A stretch of DNA of 64,000 bases from JACVRW01 sp963765135 (lineage in GTDB: Bacteria > Actinomycetota > Thermoleophilia > Solirubrobacterales > Thermoleophilaceae): positions 1,054,001-1,118,000 of the forward strand of contig CAVXUX010000002.1 of NCBI GenBank assembly GCA_963765135.1, in the 5' to 3' direction. The position numbers and the translations under genes are program-made. This document shows, piece after piece, positions 15,117-23,821 of this stretch (its first letter is position 1; each line of letters starts with the position of its first letter). Below the pieces are notes generated by a model. It was not told the DNA's origin. It worked only from the letters and a program-made list of their open reading frames with translations, and searched no databases.

Positions 15117-16516
15117 TGCGCGTGGTCGTGGCAGGCGGCGGCATCGCGGCCCTCGAGGTACTCGCGGGCTTGCGGACCCTCGCCGGCGACCGTGTGCAAG
15201 CCACCCTGCTCTGCCCGGAGCGCTCGTTTTCGTACCGTCCGCTCTCTACGGCGGTCCCGTTCCGCTTTCGCAAGGAGCGGACGAGGGGGCTCCAAGAGCT
15301 CGCGGGCGGATTGGGCGCCACCTTCGTGCGGGACGGCCTTGCGCAGGTCGACCAGGCCCGTGGCCGCGTGCTTACCAACAGCGGCGACTTTCTTCCCTAT
15401 GACGTTCTGGTCGTCGCCGTGGGGGCCCGCGTGGCAGGGCCGAGACGTGCGCTGACGTGGCGGCGCGGACAAGAGGGCACTGCCGAGCTGACCCGGCTGC
15501 TGCACGACCTGGAGGACGGCACCGTCCGCAGGGCCGCCTTCGTCGTCCCTCCTAGAGCCGCCTGGCCGGTCGATGCCTATGAGCTTGCGCTGGTGGCTTC
15601 GCTGGCGGCGCGCCGCAGCTCCTCGGGCGCGCAGGTCGCGATCGTAACCGCAGAAGCCGCCCCGCTGGAGGCCTTCGGCCCGGCCGCCGGCGACGCCGTC
15701 GGCATCGAGCTCGAGCGGGCCGAGATCGAGCTCATCACCGGCGTCGAAGCCACAATTCCGGACGAGCGGCACGAAGCGGGCCGCGATGCCTTCTCGTCGG
15801 CGGTCGCGCGGCTGTCCAATCGCGTGAACGACAAGAAGCGCCGCGACGGGCTCGTCCTCCGCCTCGGAGGTCGTCGGTCAATGGGCGTCGACCGAGCGCT
15901 GTTCGTGCCCGCTGTTCGCGGCCCGGGGGTGGGCGGAACTGCCCACGACGAGAGCGGCTTCGTGCGGGTTGATGAGCACGCGCGCGTGCTGGGACAGGAC
16001 GGTGTTTACGCCGTCGGCGACGCGACGGCGCTGTCGCTCAAGCACAGCACCCTGGCATCGCGCCAGGGGACGGCTGCGGCCGAGGCTATCGCCGCCGCCG
16101 CGGGCGCGAACGTCGATCCTGAGCCCTGGTCACCGACGCTCTACGGTCTCCTGACGCTACCGCCGCATTTCCCGAGCGCAGCGGGCTCGCCGTGGCTCGA
16201 TGACGGGGAGCCCGTCAGCCACTGCCTTTGGTGGCCCCCTGGGCATGTGGCGGGCCGCCACCTGGCGCCCTATTTGGCGTCGGTTGACCCCGGGGTCCGA
16301 CCGGGCCTGGACTGGCATCCCAACGGCGTTCCGGTCGCCGTCACGGTGGCGGAGTACGCGGGAACGGACGTCACCGCGCCCGCCGCACCGACCGAGGCCG
16401 ACCGTAAGTCAGGACGCGAGGACCCGCCAGCTGATGGCGGTCCGACGAGCCGGGCGCGAGGGACAACGCCTCGAGCGCGAACTCGAGCATCGGCTGGAGG
16501 CGTTCGAGCGGCATGA
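15116..16516 (+). CDS. FAD-dependent NAD(P) oxidoreductase (SQR-like fold), C-terminal frameshift
   Basis: Two-dinucleotide-domain flavoprotein. The FAD P-loop is VVVAGGGIAALEVLAG, the second Rossmann region is near residues 150-185, and GVYAVGDATALSLKHSTLAS is the FAD ribityl-binding motif. It resembles sulfide:quinone oxidoreductase and NDH-2-like enzymes but lacks the paired redox cysteines. The open frame ends at 16516 in an odd Arg/Pro tail. A coiled-coil end (RQLMAVRRAGREGQRLEREL to AELRAAGYLRES, TGA at 16566-16568) continues in another frame, so a one-base shift near 16400 is likely and the real gene ends at 16568. Relatives: 25528-26688 and 26780-27895. Confidence 0.75.
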   Translation: MRVVVAGGGIAALEVLAGLRTLAGDRVQATLLCPERSFSYRPLSTAVPFRFRKERTRGLQELAGGLGATFVRDGLAQVDQARGRVLTNSGDFLPYDVLVVAVGARVAGPRRALTWRRGQEGTAELTRLLHDLEDGTVRRAAFVVPPRAAWPVDAYELALVASLAARRSSSGAQVAIVTAEAAPLEAFGPAAGDAVGIELERAEIELITGVEATIPDERHEAGRDAFSSAVARLSNRVNDKKRRDGLVLRLGGRRSMGVDRALFVPAVRGPGVGGTAHDESGFVRVDEHARVLGQDGVYAVGDATALSLKHSTLASRQGTAAAEAIAAAAGANVDPEPWSPTLYGLLTLPPHFPSAAGSPWLDDGEPVSHCLWWPPGHVAGRHLAPYLASVDPGVRPGLDWHPNGVPVAVTVAEYAGTDVTAPAAPTEADRKSGREDPPADGGPTSRARGTTPRARTRASAGGVRAA

Positions 16517-16698
16517 GCGCGAGGTAGTGGCGGAGCTGCGCGCCGCGGGCTATCTGCGCGAGTCATGAGCCCGCCGGCACGTCCCGATCTAGCTGGCGAG
16601 GGCGGGCCGGGCAGCCTGGGGAACGGTGTCTGGGTCATCGTCGACCAGCCGCCGCACGCTGACACCGGGCGGAGCTACGCAAACCGGCGGGGACCTCC

Positions 16699-17775
16699 CT
16701 AGCGCAGCAGCGCTCGCGCCTGGCGCGCGATCTCGAGGTCCTCGCGGGCGCGCACAACGAGCACGGCGACGCGGGATGCGCCTGCCGCGACGTTTCGGTC
16801 CCCGGTCGACTCTCTCGTTGAGCGAGGTGTCGATCGCCACGCCGAGATGGGACACGCCCTCACAGGCGACCTGACGGACGCGCGGCGAGCGCTCTCCCAC
16901 GCCGCCGGTGAACACCAGCACATCGAGCCCTCCAAGCGCCGCCGCCATCGCGCCGATACCGGCACGCAGGCGATGCGAGTAGACGTCGAACGCGAGCCGG
17001 GCGTCGGGGTCGTCGCGGCTAAGCACCTCTCGCATGTCCGGCGTTCCGGCAAGGGCCGCGAGCCCGGACTCGTGCTCCAGCGCGTCGGCCATCTCCTGGG
17101 GGGACAGGTGAGCTTGTTCCTGAAGCCACAAAAGCAGACCGGGATCGACGGAGCCGGACCGTGTCGCCATGGTCAACCCCTCCAGCGGCGTGAAACCCAT
17201 CGTCGTGTCGATCGAGCGACCGTCGAGGACCGCGCACAGGGAAGCGCCCGCACCGAGGTGGCAGGTGACCACCCGACGGGCGCCGGCGGCGAACTCGCCG
17301 GCGCGTCCGGACGCGTAGGCGTGGGACAGCCCGTGGAAGCCGAACCGCCGCACGCCATAGCGCTCACGCCAGCGTCGGGGCAGCGCGTAGGTGGCCGCCG
17401 CCGCAGGCAGCGTGGCGTGGAATCCGGTGTCGAAACAGGCAACCTCAGGCACGTCGGGCAGCGCGCGCGAGACGGCGTCCAGGGCCGCAAGGGACTTCGG
17501 TTGGTGCAATGGGGCCAACGCGGTTAGCTCCCGCAGGGCCGAAAGGACGTCCCGGTCGAGCCGTACCGCCCCTGGAAGCGCTCTCCGCCGTGCACTATCC
17601 GATGCCCGACCGCGTCCGGGGGCTCCGGGAGCCCGGCGAGCGCCTCGGCGACGGGACCGGGCTCGATAACCGCGCGCGGGGCGTCGAGCTCGCGCTTCCA
17701 CAGCTCCGCGTCGTCGGCATCGAGCAGCGACAGCTTGAGGCTGCTCGATCCGGCGTTCGTAACCAGGACCCGCAC
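16699..17775 (-). pseudogene. ackA: Acetate kinase, two frameshifts
   Basis: Converts acetyl-phosphate and ADP to acetate and ATP. About 358 residues when joined. N-terminus MRVLVTNAGSSSLKLSLL and HRIVHGGERFQG read in one frame. RRFGFHGLSHAYASGRA, VTCHLGAGASLCAVLDGRS and MGFTPLEGLTMATRSGSVDP read in a second. The final VAAGASRVAVLVVRAREDLE reads in a third. The breaks are near 17570 (one G missing in a G-run) and 16803 (one extra base). All catalytic motifs survive, so sequencing indels are the likely cause. It starts 10 bases after the phosphoketolase stop, giving a direct metabolic couple: phosphoketolase makes acetyl-phosphate and this enzyme harvests ATP. Confidence 0.8.
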
Positions 17776-17785
17776 GCCGCGGCGA

Positions 17786-20176
17786 TCAGCCGGGGACGCC
17801 GTGCTGCGGCTCCGGACGAGTCGGTGCCCCGCCCGGCCAGGTCCAGTCGCGGACGTCGGGCGAGTCGTCGCCGTGCTCGCGCGTATAGGCGCGGTGGCGC
17901 AGCCGGTCGTCGGACATCTGCTGGCGCAGCGCGGCGGCGGTCTCCCCGAGGTGCGGGACGCGATCGATCACGTCCATCACGAGGTGGAAGCGGTCGAGGT
18001 CGTTCAGCATGACCATGTCGAAGGGCGTCGTGGTGGTGCCCTCCTCCTTGTATCCGCGCACGTGCAGGTTGTGATGGTTGGTGCGCCGGTAGGTGAGCCG
18101 GTGGATCAGCCACGGATAGCCGTGGTAGGCGAAGATCACAGGCTGCGACGTGGTGAAGAGCGCGTCGAACTCCGCGTCGGGCAGGCCGTGCGGGTGCTCG
18201 GACTCGGGTTGGAGGCGCATCAGGTCCACGACGTTGACCACCCGCACGCGCAAATCGGGCAGGTGCTCGCGCAGTAGCGCCGCCGCGGCCAGCGTCTCGA
18301 GCGTGGGGATGTCGCCGGCGCATGCGAGCACGACGTCGGGCTCCGCGCCGTCCTCGCGCGATGCCCATTCCCAGATGCCGATCCCGCGGGCGCAGTGAGT
18401 GAGCGCGTCCTCCATCGACAGGTAGTCGAGCGAGGGCTGCTTCCCGGCCACGATCACGTTCACGTAGTCGCGCGAGCGCAGGCAGTGGTCCGCCACCGAC
18501 AGCAGGCAGTTCGCGTCCGGCGGCAGGTAGACGCGGACGATTTCCGCCTTCTTGTTGATGACGTGGTTGATGAACCCGGGGTCCTGGTGTGAGAAGCCGT
18601 TGTGGTCCTGGCGCCAGACGTGCGAGGAGAGCAGGTAGTTGAGCGACGCGATCGGGCGCCGCCAGGGGATCGCCTGCGTGACCTTCAGCCACTTCGCGTG
18701 CTGGTTGAACATCGAGTCGATGATGTGGATGAACGCCTCGTAGCAGTTGAACAGCCCGTGGCGGCCGGTCAGCAGGTAGCCCTCGAGCCAGCCTTGGCAG
18801 AGGTGCTCGCTGAGGATCTCCATCACCCGGCCGTCCGGTGCGAGGTGGTCGTCGCCGTCGCGGCGGTCGGCCATCCAGACGCGGTTCGTCTCCTCGAAGC
18901 AGCGCGCCGAGCCGGTTGGAAGCGGTCTCGTCGGGGCCGAACACGCGGAAGTTCGCCGACGTGCGGTTCGCGTGCATGACATCGCGCAGCCAGCCGCCCA
19001 GGACGCGCGTTGCCTCGCTGGCGGTCGCGCCGGGCTCCTCCACTTCGACGGCGTAGTCGCGGAAGTCGGGCAGCTCGAGGTCGCGCAGCAGGCTGCCGCC
19101 GTTGGCGTGCGGGTTGGCGCCCATCCGCCGTTCTCCCTCGGGACGCAGCGCGCGCAGCTCCTCGCGCAGCGCGCCGTCCTCGTGGAACAGCTCCTCCGGC
19201 CGGTAGGAGCGCAGCCAGCGCTCGAGTGCGCTCAGGTGCTCGGGGTTCTCGGCCAGCTTGGCGAGCGGGACCTGGTGGGACCGGAAGTTGCCCTCCGCGG
19301 GCTTGCCGTCGACTTCCTTGGGCCCAGTCCAGCCCTTGGGGGTGCGCAGGACGATCATGGGCCAGCGCGGGCGCTCCACGTCCCCAGCGCGGGCTCGGTC
19401 CTGGATGGAGGCGATCTCGTCGAGGATCGAGTCCAGCACCGCAGCGAGCTCCCGATGCACCGCGTCGGGGTCGTCGCCCTCGACGAAGTGCGGCGAGTGC
19501 CCGTAGCCCTCGAGCAGGGAACGCAGCTCGTCGCCGGGAACGCGAGCGAGGACGGTGGGGTTGGCGATCTTGTAGCCGTTGAGGTGCAGGACCGGGAGCA
19601 CGGCGCCGTCGCGGGCGGGGTTCACGAACTTGGTGGAGTGCCAGCTCGCGGCCAGCGGGCCGGTCTCGGCCTCCCCGTCGCCCACCACGCACAGCGCGAG
19701 CAGGTCCGGGTTGTCGAAAACCGCCCCGTAGGCGTGCACGAGCGCGTAGCCGAGCTCGCCGCCCTCGTGGATCGAGCCGGGCGTCTCCGGCGCCACGTGC
19801 GACGGGATGCCGCCGGGCCAGGAGAACTGACGAAACAGGCGCCGTAGCCCCTCCTCGTCCTCGCCGATGTGGCGGATAGACCTCGGAGTAGGTGCCCTCG
19901 AGATAGGTGTTGGCCACCAGACCCGGGCCGCCGTGGCCCGGGCCCGGTCACGTAGATCGCGTTGAGGTCGCGCTCGCGGATCGCGCGGTTCATGTGGACG
20001 TAGAGCAGGTTCAGCCCGGGCGTCGTGCCCCAGTGGCCGAGCAGCCGCGGCTTGACGTGCTCGAGCTGGAGCGGCTCGCGCAGTAGCGGGTTCGCCTGGA
20101 GGTAGATCTGGCCCACCGACAGGTAGTTGGCCGCGCGCCAGTACGCGTCGATCAGCCGCAGCTCGCTCGCGTCCAC
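17786..20176 (-). pseudogene. xfp: Xylulose-5-phosphate/fructose-6-phosphate phosphoketolase, three frameshifts
   Basis: TPP enzyme cleaving xylulose-5-P or fructose-6-P to acetyl-phosphate. Joined length is about 796 residues, as in the family. Motifs in order: AYWRAANYLSVGQIYLQANP, HVAPETPGSIHEGGELGYAL, the TPP site VVGDGEAETGPLAASW, VWRQDHNGFSHQDPGFINHV and VNVIVAGKQPSLDYLSMEDA. GTG at 20176 gives MDASELRLIDAYW. The frame shifts near 19935, 19871 and 18900; in each case removing one base restores homology, so one base seems to have been inserted each time. It precedes ackA and follows treT on the same strand, in a sugar-fermentation operon. Confidence 0.85.
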
Positions 20177-20222
20177 GTGACGAATACTGCCCGATCCGCA
20201 CAAGCCGGTTCGCCCTGTGGGG

Positions 20223-21683
20223 CTACGCGAACCGGCTCGGCGACCTGGCCGAGCGGGTGCTCGTTCCGGTGAGCAGCGCCTCGAACAGGTCGACGTAGTG
20301 CCGCAGGTGGTTTGGGCCGAGGAACTGCTCGCGCACCTGTTCCCGCGCCCGCTACGCCCATTTCCCGGGCGGGGCCGGGGTTGCGGATCTGGGTCGCCAC
20401 GGCATCGGCGAACGCGGATAGGTCGCGCGGGTCCACCAGCACGCCCGTCTCGCCGTCGGCGATCTGCTCCTGGATGCCGCCAACCCGGCTCGCGACGACC
20501 GGCCGGGCCTTCCACATCGCCTCGGAGACGGTTAGGCCGAAGCCCTCGGCCAGGCTCTTCTGCACGACGACGTCGGCGCGCCGCTGGAGGGCGTTGACGA
20601 TCGCGGCGTTCTCCTCGACGTCGTCCATCGGGAGCGAGAACAGGTGGATGCGCTCGCGCACCGCCGAGTCGCACTCGCCGCGACGGCGCTCGACCTCGGC
20701 CAGCACCTCGAGGCCCTCGGGATCGTCGGCAACGGCCGCCGTCGACGGGCCCGGCGAGCACCAGGTGGGCGTCGCGTGGCCGGCGCGATGCCGTCGCAGA
20801 ACGCCTCGAGCGATGCCGAGCGGATCCTTCAATCGGTCCCAGCGCGAGACCTGCACGACGGCCGGCGCCTCGGGCGGCAGCGGCTGCGATCCGGACAACT
20901 CGCCGCGTCGGTCGACCCGGCCCGGCGTCCCGTCGCGCCTGTCGAACACCGGGTGTGCCACGGCGTCGCCGGGCTCAAGGCCCGCCACCCGCAGGATCGA
21001 CCGAACCACCTCGGCGTCCATGTCCTGGTTCTTGGCGGAGAAGGCGTCGATCGAGGGCGGGATCACGCGCACCCGCGCCTCGTCCAAGCCGTCCCAGACG
21101 TAGGCCTCGCGCGAGAAGACGACCGCCTCCGCCGGCAGCACGTGCGGCCGCAGGAACGCCCACGCCTCGTGTGCCAGGCCGTTGGGAGCGTCGACGCCCA
21201 CGTGGCAGCGCCAGACCACGTGGGCGCCGCGCGCGCGCAGCGGCTCGATCAGTCCGGCGGTCTGGGGGTCGTGCAGGAGCACCACGTCGCCGCGCCTGAC
21301 CAGCGGGCCCAGCTCGCCCGCGTTGCGCGCCGCGTTCTCGCGGAAGACAGCCTCGTCCTCCGGCCCAGGCCCTGCCCGTCGCCGGGCGACCCGTGCAGCA
21401 TGTTGTGGATCCGCTTGGTGACGCGGAAGAAGGCCGGGTCGCCGTCGATCACGACCCAGCGCGCATCCAGCCCCGCGCCGCGGGTGTACGCGAGCAGGGA
21501 GGCGAGCATCTCGGCGACCCCGCCTCCGCGGGCCGTCGAGTTGACGTTCCAGATCACGCGCGACTCCATCAGCGCTCGCCCGCGCGCGATCGTCTCCTCG
21601 AATTCCCGGGCCTGCTCGGGGGCGAGCACGGACATGATCCGCGCCGGTGAGATGGGCGCGACCGGGACGTGGTGAAGGGTCAC
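20223..21683 (-). pseudogene. treT: Trehalose glycosyltransferring synthase-like GT4 enzyme, several frameshifts
   Basis: GT4-type glycosyltransferase resembling TreT, which joins NDP-glucose and glucose to trehalose. GTG 21683 gives MTLHHVPVAPISPAR. Then VIWNVNSTARGGGVAEML, VWRCHVGVDAPNGLAHEAWA, VIPPSIDAFSAKNQDMD and the donor-site helix KSLAEGFGLTVSEAMWKARP. Homology switches frames near 21363, at about three points within 20745-20815, and near 20350; the true end is probably TAG at 20223-20225. The symbol is assigned by resemblance; a related glucosyltransferase function is possible. It lies 1 base from the CBS gene and 46 bases before xfp. Confidence 0.7.
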
Positions 21684-21684
21684 C

Positions 21685-22137
21685 TCAGGCCGTGCCGCCC
21701 CAGGCGAGCACGCCCGCGAGGTCGAGCGTCGAGAGCACGCCGACCGGCTGGCCGCTATGCGGCTGCACCACGACAAGATGCGCCAGGCGGTGCTCCGCCA
21801 TCAGCCGCGCGGCATGACCCAGCTCGGCGTCGGCCAAGACGGTTACGAGCTCGCCCCGCCAAATGTCGCGGGCCCTCACCTTGTCGAGGTTCTTGTCGGC
21901 CGCGGCGGCGAGATCGATGTCGGTGACGATGCCCCAGGGCCGGTCGCCCTCGACCTCGGAGATGACGACCGAATGGACGCGGTAGGTGGCCAGCACCCGC
22001 GCGATCTCGCGCAGGGAGGCGTCGGGCGAGCAGCTGATCACGCCGAGGCGCATGGCGTCGAGGACGGTCGCGTGCTCGAACGCGGGCGAGTGGAAGGTGT
22101 GCCGGAGTGTGTCGGAGGTCATTCCAGACGGGCTCAT
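21685..22137 (-). CDS. CBS-domain pair protein
   Basis: 150-residue protein made of two CBS motifs: VLDAMRLGVISCSPDASLRE to VVISEVEGDRPWGIVTDIDL, and VTVLADAELGHAARLMAEHR to VGVLSTLDLAG. CBS pairs bind adenosyl ligands (AMP, ATP, NADH, SAM) and often report energy state; stand-alone versions such as Hrp1 belong to hypoxia regulons. It heads treT-xfp-ackA with one base spacing and has its own -10 box (TACGGT, 22144-22149, 6 bases before ATG 22137), so it may be a leaderless first gene. Confidence 0.85.
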   Translation of the reverse strand: MSPSGMTSDTLRHTFHSPAFEHATVLDAMRLGVISCSPDASLREIARVLATYRVHSVVISEVEGDRPWGIVTDIDLAAAADKNLDKVRARDIWRGELVTVLADAELGHAARLMAEHRLAHLVVVQPHSGQPVGVLSTLDLAGVLAWGGTA

Positions 22138-22143
22138 GTCAGC

Positions 22144-22149
22144 ACCGTA
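22144..22149 (-). promoter_or_regulatory. -10 box TACGGT for the CBS-treT-xfp-ackA unit
   Basis: On the minus strand TACGGT is separated by 6 bases from ATG 22137. The same hexamer at the same distance precedes the FNT channel gene (23659-23664), suggesting common promoter architecture in this island. Confidence 0.45.
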
Positions 22150-22201
22150 CGCCGCCCGGACTCGTGCGCCATCGGGTCGACTTCCCGATCTGGCTACGTA
22201 G

Positions 22202-22744
22202 TTATCCGTGGCGTCCGGGGCCTTGCGATGCCCGCGCCGCGGCGGCCAGCTTGGCTCCCCAGGCCCGGGCGCGTTCCAGCTCGCCCTCGGCGAGCGGCCC
22301 CTCGGAGTCCTCGACGAAGAAGCTCTCCGGGTCGGCGATCAGCTCGTAGCCCCCGCCGCGCAGCCTCCGCGCGATCCCACGTCCCGCGACACCGGTCAGC
22401 TTCGGGGAGCGGTCGATGCGCGTGTCGAAAGCGGCTGCCATCCGCCCGTCGCCGGCCAGCCCGGCCAGCCACTGGCGCAGGCCGGATTCGTCGCCGGCGC
22501 CGGACTCGATCGCCACCCCGTCCTCCTCGCCCGCCTTGACGGCGGCCCGGCGGCTGAACGAGCTGGTCAGCCCGTGCATGTGCGTGGGGCCGCCGACGAC
22601 AAGCAGCTCCGCGGCATCGACCGATCCGGCTCCGTGGACAGGTCGCACCTCGACCTCCCCCAGCGGCGTAAGCGCCTCGGCGATCGCTTCGGCGATGGCG
22701 CGCGTGTTGCCGTAGATGGATTCGTAGACGACGACCGCGCTCAT
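22202..22744 (-). CDS. Flavodoxin-domain protein
   Basis: 180-residue FMN-binding protein. The phosphate loop is VVVYESIYGNTRAIAEAIAE, the second FMN loop is VVGGPTHMHGLTSS, and AAFDTRIDRSPKLTGVAGRG follows. It resembles stand-alone flavodoxin/nitric-oxide-synthase-like domain proteins of actinobacteria rather than electron-transfer flavodoxins, which are shorter. Its ATG overlaps the FNT stop (22741-22744), so it is made together with the channel. Role proposed as a redox carrier or quinone reductase (inference). Confidence 0.85.
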   Translation of the reverse strand: MSAVVVYESIYGNTRAIAEAIAEALTPLGEVEVRPVHGAGSVDAAELLVVGGPTHMHGLTSSFSRRAAVKAGEEDGVAIESGAGDESGLRQWLAGLAGDGRMAAAFDTRIDRSPKLTGVAGRGIARRLRGGGYELIADPESFFVEDSEGPLAEGELERARAWGAKLAAAARASQGPGRHG

Positions 22745-23652
22745 GCTGGGGTAGGCGCCGGGCGGCGGTACACGAGCCAGTAGACGAGGCCGACCATCAC
22801 GGCGCCGCCGAAGATGTTCCCAAGCGTCACCGGTGCGATGTTGTCGAATGCGGCCCCAGACCAGGTCAGATGCGGGTAGTCACCGACGCTGGCGCCGGTG
22901 GTATGCCAGAAGGCTTCGTCGGCGCCGCTCTTCACGAACAGGCCAAGCGGGAGGAAGTACATGTTCGCGATCGAGTGCTCGAAGCCGGCAGCGACGAACG
23001 CGCTGATGGGGAGCAGCACCGCGAAGAACTTGTCCGTCAAGCTGCGCGCGCTGTAGCTGAGCCACACCGCAAGGCAGACGAGGGCGTTGCAGAGCACGCC
23101 GAGCGCCACGGCCTGGCCCCACCCGAGCGACGCCTTCGTGTTCGCGATCGCCAGGGCGTTTAGGCCGACGGCCCCGTCGCCGAACTCGTACTGGCCGGCG
23201 GCGTACACGAGGAGCGCCGTGGCTACGGCCCCGACCATGTTGCCCAGGTAGACGATGGCCCAGTTGCGCGCGACGCGCCCAACGGTGACGCGCCGGTCGG
23301 CCCACGCCATCACGATCAGGTTGTTGCCGGTAAAGAGCTCGGCGCCGGCTGCGACGACGAGCAGCAGGCCGAGGCTGAAGACGACGCCAGCGGCCAACCG
23401 GGCAAGCCCGAACGGGACGTCGCCTGCCCCGGCGGTCACGACCGTGGCAAACATCGCGCCGAGGGCGATGAACGCCCCGGCGAGCACGGCCAGCACGAAT
23501 GTGCGCGTGGTGTCGAGCCCGGCTTTTGAGACCCCCAGGTCGGAAGCCCTCGCCGCCATGGCCGGAGGCAGCGGGGCGTCGAGAACGCCCGGTGGCGCGG
23601 GGGCCGGCGCGGCGCTTCCGTTGGAAGCCGCCGGGACAGAGCTCGTGGCCAT
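22741..23652 (-). CDS. Formate/nitrite transporter family channel
   Basis: 303-residue FNT-family pentameric channel subunit with six helices. Family sequences include GVSKAGLDTTRTFVLAVLAG, AELFTGNNLIVMAWADRRV, NWAIVYLGNMVGAV, the re-entrant-loop region GFEHSIANMYFLPLGLFVKS and the final TLGNIFGGAVMVGLVYWLVY. The central His of FEHSIANMYF, needed for anion protonation, is present. FNT channels carry formate, nitrite, acetate or lactate. The neighbouring xfp-ackA genes suggest acetate/formate export here (inference). ATG 23652 lies 6 bases from a TACGGT -10 box; an earlier ATG at 23673 would lie upstream of that box. Confidence 0.88.
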   Translation of the reverse strand: MATSSVPAASNGSAAPAPAPPGVLDAPLPPAMAARASDLGVSKAGLDTTRTFVLAVLAGAFIALGAMFATVVTAGAGDVPFGLARLAAGVVFSLGLLLVVAAGAELFTGNNLIVMAWADRRVTVGRVARNWAIVYLGNMVGAVATALLVYAAGQYEFGDGAVGLNALAIANTKASLGWGQAVALGVLCNALVCLAVWLSYSARSLTDKFFAVLLPISAFVAAGFEHSIANMYFLPLGLFVKSGADEAFWHTTGASVGDYPHLTWSGAAFDNIAPVTLGNIFGGAVMVGLVYWLVYRRPAPTPA

Positions 23653-23658
23653 GTGCGG

Positions 23659-23664
23659 ACCGTA
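23659..23664 (-). promoter_or_regulatory. -10 box TACGGT for the FNT-flavodoxin genes
   Basis: Minus-strand TACGGT, 6 bases, ATG 23652. The 23653-23821 gap between divergent FNT and kinase genes holds this box, the kinase -10 box and a CCGGCGCCGG palindrome near 23773-23782, but no clear shared operator. Confidence 0.45.
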
Positions 23665-23807
23665 GAGCGGCACATCGGCGGCGGCGTCCGGATTCAGTAC
23701 CGGTTGGGGTGCGGGGAAAGCCGCAGGGTGTCAGCGCCGCTCGCGGCTAGGCCGGCGGGCGCACGACCAGCACCGGCGCCGGCGCGTGCGAACTACGGAA
23801 GGCGCGG

Positions 23808-23813
23808 TAGCCT
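23808..23813 (+). promoter_or_regulatory. -10 box TAGCCT for the GAF histidine kinase
   Basis: TAGCCT is followed by 8 bases and ATG 23822. No Shine-Dalgarno sequence is present, so a leaderless mRNA is likely. Confidence 0.45.
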
Positions 23814-23821
23814 GGACGCAC

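Noticed and set aside
17786..20176. Programmed frameshifting in phosphoketolase
   Set aside because: Three separate shifts in one gene,, and similar ones in unrelated genes nearby, with no slippery heptamer plus pseudoknot; indels are simpler.
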